A DNA stretch of 64,000 nt from positions 30,550-94,549 of the forward strand of contig NZ_AUGD01000019.1 of NCBI RefSeq assembly GCF_000426845.1, read 5' to 3'. The stretch comes from Bradyrhizobium sp. in8p8. GTDB taxonomy: Bacteria > Pseudomonadota > Alphaproteobacteria > Rhizobiales > Xanthobacteraceae. Shown here piece after piece: positions 58,157 through 64,000 of the stretch. The notes beneath the pieces are model-generated. The model made no database searches. It saw only the letters and a list, made by a program, of their open reading frames with translations, and had not been told where the DNA came from. The position numbers were made by a program, and so were the translations under genes. The first letter of the stretch is position 1. Each line of letters opens with the position of its first letter.

Positions 58157-58963
58157 GTGACGGACTATCGCAAGCTCTTCGATCTCACCGGCAAGACCGC
58201 AGTCGTTCTCGGCGCCGCGTCCGGCATCGGCAAGTCATCGGCCGAGGCGCTGGCCGGGCTGGGCGCCCGTGTCATCTGCGCCGATCGCGCGTTCGACGCG
58301 GCGGAAGCGACCGCCGCCGGCATTCGCGACAAGGGCGGCTGGGCGGAGGCAGCGGCGTGCGACGCCGCGAGCGCGATGGACGTCAATGCGCTGGCGAAGA
58401 CCGTGATGCAAAAATTCTCGCGGCTCGACATCGCCGTGACGACGCCCGGACTCAACATCCGCAAGACCATCCTCGACTATACCGAGGAGGATCTCGACCG
58501 CGTCCTCAATCTCAATGTGAAGGGCACGGTCTGGTTCTTCCAGGCCTTTGGCAGGATAATGGTCGAGCAGAAGGGCGGCAGCATCATCGCCTGCTCCTCG
58601 GTGCGCGCGGTCACCATTGAGCCTGGCCTCGGAGTCTACGGTTCGACCAAAGCGGCGATCGGTCTTCTGGTGAAGGGCTTTGCATCCGAAGTCGGGCACG
58701 CAGGCGTTCGCGTCAACGCGGTCGCGCCAAGCATTGCCGAGACCGCACTGACCGGCCCGTTCAAGCAGCGGCCTGACATCTACAATCTCTACGCCGGTCA
58801 CACCGTCTTCAACCGCTGGAGCAGTGCCGACGAGGTCGCCGCCGCGGTGGCCTATCTCGCTTCGGATGCCGCAAGCTATGTCAGCGGCAGCACGCTGTTC
58901 GTCGACGGCGGCTGGACCGCGGTCGACGGCCCCCCGACCGGTCTTACCCAATTGCACAAATAG
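58157..58963 (+). CDS. Short-chain dehydrogenase/reductase
   Basis: A 268-residue classical SDR with GAASGIG at residues 19-25, serine S147/S148, Y161 and K165 (YGSTKAAIGL). The usual NNAG motif reads TTPG, a noticeable change in the structural motif below the cofactor. It resembles gluconate-5-dehydrogenase or 2-deoxygluconate dehydrogenase-like SDRs; the substrate is unknown. GTG 58157 is the start. It is 178 bp upstream of the molybdopterin oxidoreductase gene on the same strand. Confidence 0.83.
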   Translation: MTDYRKLFDLTGKTAVVLGAASGIGKSSAEALAGLGARVICADRAFDAAEATAAGIRDKGGWAEAAACDAASAMDVNALAKTVMQKFSRLDIAVTTPGLNIRKTILDYTEEDLDRVLNLNVKGTVWFFQAFGRIMVEQKGGSIIACSSVRAVTIEPGLGVYGSTKAAIGLLVKGFASEVGHAGVRVNAVAPSIAETALTGPFKQRPDIYNLYAGHTVFNRWSSADEVAAAVAYLASDAASYVSGSTLFVDGGWTAVDGPPTGLTQLHK

Positions 58964-59141
58964 CGCAGGGCGCAGCTCGTTAGGGGGGAGAGTGCTGCGC
59001 GCGAGGCTGCGCTTCAGGCAGAGCGAGCCGTCTTCGCGGTTGCAGCAAAAACTCGCGGCGCGTCCGCTTTGAGCAAATCACAGGGGGCTTGCCGGATAAA
59101 TGCGCTCGGCTGGCCGGTATTTTAGTGTTACGAACTGGGGC

Positions 59142-61232
59142 ATGAACCAGCACGCCAAGATCGAAATCCGCCATTCGACCTGCCCGCATGATTGCCCCTC
59201 GGCCTGCGCCCTCGATGTCGAGGTGATCGAAGGTCGCAGCATTGGCCGCGTCCGAGGTTCGAAAAAGCAGACATATACGGCCGGCGTTGTCTGCGCCAAG
59301 GTTGCACGCTACGCCGAGCGCATCCATCACCCCGAGCGGGTCACCTTTCCCATGCGCCGCACAGGCGCGAAGGGCTCCGGGCAATTTGCGCGGATTTCCT
59401 GGGACGAGGCTTTGGACGAGATCGCTGCTCGGTTCAATGCGGCCGAGCGCGAATTCGGCGCGGAATCGATCTGGCCTTATTACTACGCCGGCACGATGGG
59501 CCTCGTGATGCGCGATGGCCTCAATCGCCTCACCCATGTGAAGAAATACTCGCGCTTCTATCAGACCATCTGCGCCAACGTCGCGCGGATCGGCTTTGCG
59601 ATCGGCACCGGCAAGATCGCCGGCGTCGATCCGCGCGAGATGGCGATGTCCGACCTCGTGGTGATCTGGGGCACCAATCCCGTCAACACCCAGGTCAACG
59701 TGATGACGCACGCCTCTCGCGCCCGCAAGGAGCGAGGCGCGAAGATCGCCGCCGTCGACATCTACGACAACGAGACCATGAAGCAGGCGGACATCAAGAT
59801 CATCCTGCGTCCCGGCACCGACGGCGCCTTCGCCTGCGGCGTGATGCATGTCCTGTTCCGCGACGGCTATGCCGACCGCGCCTACATGGACAAGTACACG
59901 GACTGTCCCGCCGAGCTCGAGGCGCATCTGGAGACGCGCACGCCGGAATGGGCGTCCGCCATCTGCGGCGTGCCTGTTTCGGAGATCGAAGCCTTTGCCA
60001 AGGCGGTGGGCGAGACCAGGCGGGCGTTCTTCCGCTTTGGCTACGGCTTCACCCGCTCGCGCAACGGCGCGACGCAGATGCATGCGGCGCTTTGCATTCC
60101 TGCGGTGACGGGCGCCTGGCAATATGAAGGCGGCGGCGCCTTCTTCAACAACTTCGCGCTTTGGCATTTCAACGAATCCATCATCGAAGGCCACGACGCG
60201 ATCGACAAGACGACACGTGCACTCGACCAGTCGCAGATCGGACGCATCCTCACCGGTGATGCCGAGGCCCTGCACGGCAGGGGCCCGGTCAAGGCCATGC
60301 TGATCCAGAATACCAATCCGATGACCGTGGCGCCGGAGCAGGCGCTGGTCCGCCAGGGCTTTGCGCGAGAGGATCTGTTCGTCGCGGTGCACGAGCAGTT
60401 CATGACCGAGACGGCGCAAATGGCGGATATCGTGCTGCCGGCGACCATGTTCATGGAGCATGATGATCTCTATTACGGCGGCGGCCACCAGCACATCTCG
60501 GTCGGGCCGAAGCTGATCGATCCGCCCGGCGAATGCCGTTCCAATCATGAGGTGTTGCAGGCGCTGGCGCCGCGGCTTGGCGCAAAGCATCCGGGCTTTG
60601 AGATGAGCCCGCGCGAATTGATCGACGCCACGCTGAAGCTGAGCAATCACGGCGACATCGCGGGTCTCGAAGCCGACATCTGGCGCGATCTGCAGCCGGA
60701 TTTCCGCACCTCGCATTATCTCGACGGCTTTGCCCATGCCGATGGGAAGTTCCATTTCAAAGCCGACTGGGCACATCCGCCTTTCGGCCAGACCATGGGC
60801 GACTACGACAAGATGCCCGCGCTGCCGGACCATTGGGCCGTGATCGAGCACGCCGATCAGGCCCATCCGTTCCGGCTTGCCACCAGCCCGTCGCGCAGCT
60901 TTCTCAACACGACGTTCAACGAGACGCCATCCTCCCAGGCGCGCGAGGGCAGGGCCAGCGTGATGATCCATCCGCTGGACGCAGCGCCGCTCGACATTGC
61001 CGATGGCGATGCGGTGACGCTCGGCAACAGCCGTGGCGAGACCACGCTGATTGCGACGCTGTTCGAGGGCGTACGGCGCGGCGTGCTGATCGCCGAATCC
61101 GTTCACCCCAACAAGAACCACATCGGCGGCCGCGGCATCAACATGCTGACCGGCGCGGACACGATCGCGCCGATCGGCGGAGCTGCATTCCACGACAACA
61201 AGGTCTGGCTCAGGAAAGCCGTCGCGGCCTGA
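59142..61232 (+). CDS. Molybdopterin oxidoreductase with N-terminal [4Fe-4S] site
   Basis: A 696-residue DMSO-reductase-family enzyme. Cluster cysteines are C14, C18, C22 and C51 (TCPHDCPSAC; TAGVVCAK). Molybdopterin contacts are seen at WGTNPVNTQVNVMTH, LIQNTNPMTVAPEQ, and the C-terminal dinucleotide-binding domain (LATSPSRSFLNTTFNETPSS; VTLGNSRGETTLIATL). No Tat signal is visible, so it is probably cytoplasmic. The group includes many uncharacterised oxidoreductases annotated as formate-dehydrogenase-like. ATG 59142 is preferred over an upstream frame. The enoyl-CoA hydratase downstream may act with it. Confidence 0.87.
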   Translation: MNQHAKIEIRHSTCPHDCPSACALDVEVIEGRSIGRVRGSKKQTYTAGVVCAKVARYAERIHHPERVTFPMRRTGAKGSGQFARISWDEALDEIAARFNAAEREFGAESIWPYYYAGTMGLVMRDGLNRLTHVKKYSRFYQTICANVARIGFAIGTGKIAGVDPREMAMSDLVVIWGTNPVNTQVNVMTHASRARKERGAKIAAVDIYDNETMKQADIKIILRPGTDGAFACGVMHVLFRDGYADRAYMDKYTDCPAELEAHLETRTPEWASAICGVPVSEIEAFAKAVGETRRAFFRFGYGFTRSRNGATQMHAALCIPAVTGAWQYEGGGAFFNNFALWHFNESIIEGHDAIDKTTRALDQSQIGRILTGDAEALHGRGPVKAMLIQNTNPMTVAPEQALVRQGFAREDLFVAVHEQFMTETAQMADIVLPATMFMEHDDLYYGGGHQHISVGPKLIDPPGECRSNHEVLQALAPRLGAKHPGFEMSPRELIDATLKLSNHGDIAGLEADIWRDLQPDFRTSHYLDGFAHADGKFHFKADWAHPPFGQTMGDYDKMPALPDHWAVIEHADQAHPFRLATSPSRSFLNTTFNETPSSQAREGRASVMIHPLDAAPLDIADGDAVTLGNSRGETTLIATLFEGVRRGVLIAESVHPNKNHIGGRGINMLTGADTIAPIGGAAFHDNKVWLRKAVAA

Positions 61233-61364
61233 CGCGCGCCGCGCTTCGACCGCTGCAAATTGCGTCGAGGCGCTAAAGCGGCAGCCTTGCTGCAGATTGC
61301 CCTTGCACCTCGTGCCCGAGCTGCCGCAAATGGCCGCAAACGGAGCCAAGGAAGCGAGCGTGCC

Positions 61365-62147
61365 ATGAGCGACACCACAGCCGTCATTACCGAGAAGCGC
61401 GGCCAGGCATTCTGGATCACCATCAACCGGCCGGAGAAGCGCAATGCGCTGAACGGCGACGTGATCGCCGGCATCAGCAAGGGCTATCGCGACGCGCATG
61501 ACGACAAGGACGTCCGCGTGATCGTGCTGACGGGCGCGGGCGACAAGGCGTTCTGCGCCGGCGCCGACCTGCAGAATTCAGGCGCGGCTTTCGCGATGGA
61601 TTACTCCAAGCCGAATGTCGACTATGCGGATCTGCTGCGGCTGTCGCAGAACGCCACCAAGCCGGCGATCGCGCGGGTGGGCGGCGTCTGCATGGCCGGC
61701 GGCATGGGCCTCCTCTGCATGACCGACATGGCGGTCGCGGCCGATCACGTCGTCTTCGGTCTTCCGGAGGTCAAGGTGGGCGTGTTCCCAATGCAGGTGC
61801 TGAGCCTGTTGCAGTCGATCGCGCCGCCGCGGCTCATTAACGAATGGGCGCTCACCGGCGAGCCGTTCGACGCCAAGGCCGCGCAGGCCGCGGGCCTCCT
61901 CAACTACGTCGTGCCCGCAGCCGAACTCGACGCCAAGGTCGACTGGCTGATCGGTCGCATCGTCGACAAGTCCCCGACGGCGATCCGTCGCGGCAAATAT
62001 GCGATGCGCGCGATTGCCTCGATGTCGTTCGACGAGAGCATCGCCTACACCGAGAGCCAGATCGCGCTGCTCGCAATGACCGAGGACGCCAAGGAAGGTT
62101 TGAAAGCCTTCAGCGAGAAGCGCAAACCGTCCTGGTCGGGAAGATAA
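61365..62147 (+). CDS. Enoyl-CoA hydratase/isomerase
   Basis: A 260-residue crotonase-family protein with GAGDKAFCAGADLQNSG and the oxyanion block GVCMAGGMGLLCMTDMAVAA, followed by FGLPEVKVGVFPMQVLSLLQ carrying the glutamate position of hydratases. It is 132 bp after the molybdopterin enzyme on the same strand. Start ATG 61365 (MSDTTAVIT) gives normal length. The substrate is unknown. Confidence 0.88.
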   Translation: MSDTTAVITEKRGQAFWITINRPEKRNALNGDVIAGISKGYRDAHDDKDVRVIVLTGAGDKAFCAGADLQNSGAAFAMDYSKPNVDYADLLRLSQNATKPAIARVGGVCMAGGMGLLCMTDMAVAADHVVFGLPEVKVGVFPMQVLSLLQSIAPPRLINEWALTGEPFDAKAAQAAGLLNYVVPAAELDAKVDWLIGRIVDKSPTAIRRGKYAMRAIASMSFDESIAYTESQIALLAMTEDAKEGLKAFSEKRKPSWSGR

Positions 62148-62413
62148 ATGCGAACCCTTCAACTTCCGTCTCGCCTGGCGAGTGTCCGGACCGCGTATTC
62201 TGCCTATTGGCGCTAGCTGAACATGGGACTTGGGCGATGAAGCTGAAGTAGTCTCGGGAGACTCAGAAGTTCGGATCGACCTCCAAGGGAATCCATCGGC
62301 CCGCGGGAGGTTGTCTGCACCATTGATGCCTAAGGCCAGCAAGTTGCGCGCCTCGGAAGATCAGGCGAAGTGGTCAAAACCAGCGTCAGTGGCCACGCCG
62401 ATGCTAGATGGTA
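62148..62413. other. Gene-free DNA downstream of the enoyl-CoA hydratase
   Basis: No supportable gene on either strand. It leads into a tandem non-coding duplication. Confidence 0.5.
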
Positions 62414-62834
62414 GTCGATGCGCGCCTGATGCGACTTGCTCAAGCAGTAGAACGCGAGAGAGGCGCTCGCGCGCCTTGACGGATATATGAAAAAAAAGAG
62501 CGCCTCCGGAGAGACGCTCTTTTGCCACCCCATCGAGGGGTCAAGACATCCGATTGGACAGAAAGCACTACGCTATCGCACTTTCAACCGCCCCACGCCT
62601 TACTTGGCACAAGGGTTTCTACAATCGAGGGTTTAGGTAGCACACGAGATTAGCTCGAACAACAAGATCTCACTGCAAATGGTTAACAACGCCGGAAAGT
62701 CTCGAGACGCCCACGAAGGCGGGGCACGCTTCCGGACGAGAGGCGGGGCGACCTTCCCAGGCTCAAGCTGGGTGCTCCTGAACTAGGAAGTCCGATCTGA
62801 TGGGCAGCATTTTATGATTCACTGCCCTTTGCGG
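62414..62834. repeat. Tandem non-coding duplication, unit 1
   Basis: This unit begins with GTCGATGCGCGCCTGA, includes a perfect 9-bp inverted repeat AAAAGAGCG/CGCTCTTTT (62494-62502 and 62515-62523) around CTCCGGAG, and ends CTGCCCTTTGCGG. The segment 62490-62834 is closely similar to 62938-63277 (same order of blocks, scattered substitutions, a few single-base indels). No reading frame is conserved between the units. Confidence 0.8.
62494..62523. terminator. Bidirectional-type terminator hairpin, unit 1
   Basis: AAAAGAGCG and CGCTCTTTT pair over 9 bp, with A- and T-runs on both sides, so it can stop transcription in either direction. Confidence 0.6.
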
Positions 62835-62874
62835 CGAAATTTCTAACGACCGAAGTGGCGGATGCGAGATCACG

Positions 62875-63277
62875 GTCGATGCGCGCCTGACACTATTACT
62901 CGCGCTGGAAGGCAGCCTTGCGATGCGTTAGACGAAAGCAAAAAAGAGCGCCTCCGGAGAGACGCTCTTTTGCCACCCCATTGAGGGGTCAAGACATCCG
63001 ATTGCACAGAAAGCACACGCTATCGCACTTTCAACCGCCCCCACGCCTCACATGGCATAAGGGTTCCTACAATCGAGGGCTTGGGTAGCACGCGAGATTA
63101 GCTCGAACAACGAGACCTCAATCCCAATGGTTAACAACGCCGGAAAATCTGGGAGACACGCGAGCTGAGAGAACACTTCCGATGTGAAAGGCGGGCGCTA
63201 CGTTCCAAGGCTCGAGCGGTCACTGTAAGGAGCTCCGATCTGATGGGCAGCGTTTCACGATTAACTGCCCTATGCGG
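62875..63277. repeat. Tandem non-coding duplication, unit 2
   Basis: The second copy starts 40 bp after unit 1 ends. It carries the same opening motif GTCGATGCGCGCCTGA, the same hairpin, and the shared blocks GTTAACAACGCCGGAAA and TCCGATCTGATGGGCAGC. Offset from unit 1 drifts from 461 to 443 bp through small indels. The segment between the opening motif and the hairpin is not conserved. Confidence 0.8.
62942..62971. terminator. Bidirectional-type terminator hairpin, unit 2
   Basis: Same 9-bp AAAAGAGCG/CGCTCTTTT stem as in unit 1. It is retained exactly while flanking positions have changed. Confidence 0.6.
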
Positions 63278-63659
63278 ATCATCGACACAGGCGAAGAGCA
63301 GACGGTGGTGGCGCGAACCAGGATAACTGGTGAGATCAAATCCCGGTGGAGTATCGCCAGATTTTGTTATGATATTACTAGTTGGGTAGCCGGTAAGCGC
63401 TTGTCTTGATCCAAGAAGCGGTCGTCGCACAGTACCGGGCGGGTGCCCACGTCAGAGCTGTGCAATGTTCAGGCTGACTCGTTCTGATCCGGAGCGAAAT
63501 GCCCAGCCCGTATTCGCGCCTCGCACGCCGGCTGTTCACGTGCCATCTTGGGCGGCGACATTTAGCGCGGGGATTTTTCTGTAGCGAGCGAATTATTTGG
63601 AGCCGTCATGATCGTTGCTCGATCCTGATTTACAATCATGCTGGCAGCTTGAGGGCGAT
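63278..63659. other. Gene-free DNA before the insertion element
   Basis: I see no gene here. It is more AT-rich near 63360-63390 than its surroundings, and the minus-strand open frame at 63131-63430 has no recognisable homology. Confidence 0.5.
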
Positions 63660-63683
63660 TGACCTGCCCCTGAGTTTTCATCC
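63660..63683. mobile_element. Probable terminal end of the IS3-family element
   Basis: TGACCTGCCCCTGAGTTTTC begins with the TG typical of IS3-family ends and lies just beyond the transposase stop at 63678-63680. The other end and the target duplication are outside the window, so the boundary is provisional. Confidence 0.45.
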
Positions 63684-64000
63684 AGAGGCAATTAGAGTCT
63701 CGGGGGTTTGTACGCCGATTGGCGCAGGTGGAGCAACGGGCGATCGGCGGAGCTGGTCGGGGTTGCGCAGCCGATCGCCCGTTGCGGTGAATGTGGCAGC
63801 ATAGGCCGCCGGGGTGAGGTATTTCAGCGATGAGTGCGGGCGGTCGCCGTTGTAGTCGGCAACCCACGCCGCGATCTTTGCCCTGGCGTCGTCGAGGTCG
63901 AAGAACAGGGTCTCGTTGAGTAGTTCATCACGCATACGCCCGTTGAAGCTCTCGACGAAGGCATTCTGGATCGGCTTGCCCGGCGCGATGAAGTGCCAGT
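63678..64000 (-). CDS. IS3-family transposase OrfB, C-terminal part (5' end off the window)
   Basis: The frame stays open to the window edge and reads FIAPGKPIQNAFVESFNGRM, RDELLNETLFFDLDDARAKI and VADYNGDRPHSSLKYLTPAA. This is the last part of the rve integrase core, including the catalytic glutamate in QNAFVESFNG, and the C-terminal tail of IS3-group OrfB transposases. An internal ATG at 63935 is not the true start. The element inserted next to the tandem duplication in gene-free DNA. Confidence 0.88.
   Translation of the reverse strand, partial: WHFIAPGKPIQNAFVESFNGRMRDELLNETLFFDLDDARAKIAAWVADYNGDRPHSSLKYLTPAAYAATFTATGDRLRNPDQLRRSPVAPPAPIGVQTPETLIASG

Noticed and set aside
58980..61499. 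An 839-codon open frame on the minus strand
   Set aside because: It lies exactly antisense to the molybdopterin oxidoreductase, has no recognisable domain and is Arg/His-rich in the way expected of antisense reading of GC-rich genes.
62414..63277. CRISPR array or rRNA-like repeat
   Set aside because: There are only two long divergent units, with no short regular repeats and spacers and no cas genes.

Overview
The window is GC-rich DNA from an alphaproteobacterium. Gene content and style (FNR/FixK-type boxes, aromatic-acid catabolism, paired ABC systems, small soil-rhizobial hypothetical genes) look most like Bradyrhizobium or a close relative. This is an inference from family recognition; no rRNA or marker gene is present.

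Layout. 1-3.2 kb: the end of a urease accessory block (ureG, ureD), then a graveyard of a frameshifted alpha/beta hydrolase, an amidohydrolase with an internal deletion and an ABC-ATPase tail. 3.2-9.7 kb: a LysR regulator divergent from a translationally coupled operon of DadA-like FAD oxidoreductase, HyuA, HyuB and a frameshifted Bug/TctC binding protein. 9.7-14.5 kb: patchy accessory DNA with a flavin monooxygenase, a single-domain response regulator, small hypothetical and prophage-like genes, and two copies of a short promoter-plus-terminator unit that may encode a small RNA.

14.7-25.2 kb: a catabolic island with a CaiB-type CoA transferase, a two-component flavin monooxygenase with its reductase, a 3-hydroxyisobutyrate dehydrogenase-like enzyme, a complete NitT/TauT-type ABC importer, an IlvD/Edd dehydratase and a NicX-like ring-cleaving dioxygenase. 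25.2-41.3 kb: an aromatic acyl-CoA island with 2-aminobenzoate-CoA ligase, the fused 2-aminobenzoyl-CoA monooxygenase/reductase, beta-oxidation-like enzymes, an opine-dehydrogenase-like enzyme, a RidA protein, a cupin, a Liv-type binding protein and a MarR regulator. A 14-bp palindrome (TTTKA-N4-TAAAR) lies in front of every transcription unit here, and a weaker copy precedes the ABC/NicX operon. The simplest reading is one MarR regulon for import and aerobic CoA-dependent breakdown of anthranilate or a similar amino-aromatic acid.

41.3-56.2 kb: a block that looks oxygen-regulated. It holds CBS-BON, PHA synthase, CHAD, an APH/P-loop kinase, zinc alcohol dehydrogenase, an ADP-forming acyl-CoA synthetase fused to GNAT, DUF883 and holin-like envelope proteins, a three-gene MCE/Mla lipid transporter, a c-type cytochrome and a four-cysteine FNR homologue. 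Eight TTGA-N6-TCAA boxes lie in the divergent intergenic regions, most about 41 bp upstream of a plausible start with a fitting -10. One perfect box precedes an unannotated 42-residue membrane peptide.

56.4-62.1 kb: a second Crp-family regulator, a cyclase-family hydrolase, an SDR, a molybdopterin oxidoreductase and an enoyl-CoA hydratase. 62.1-64 kb: gene-free DNA carrying a tandem duplication of about 400 bp, then one end of an IS3-family element whose transposase runs off the window.
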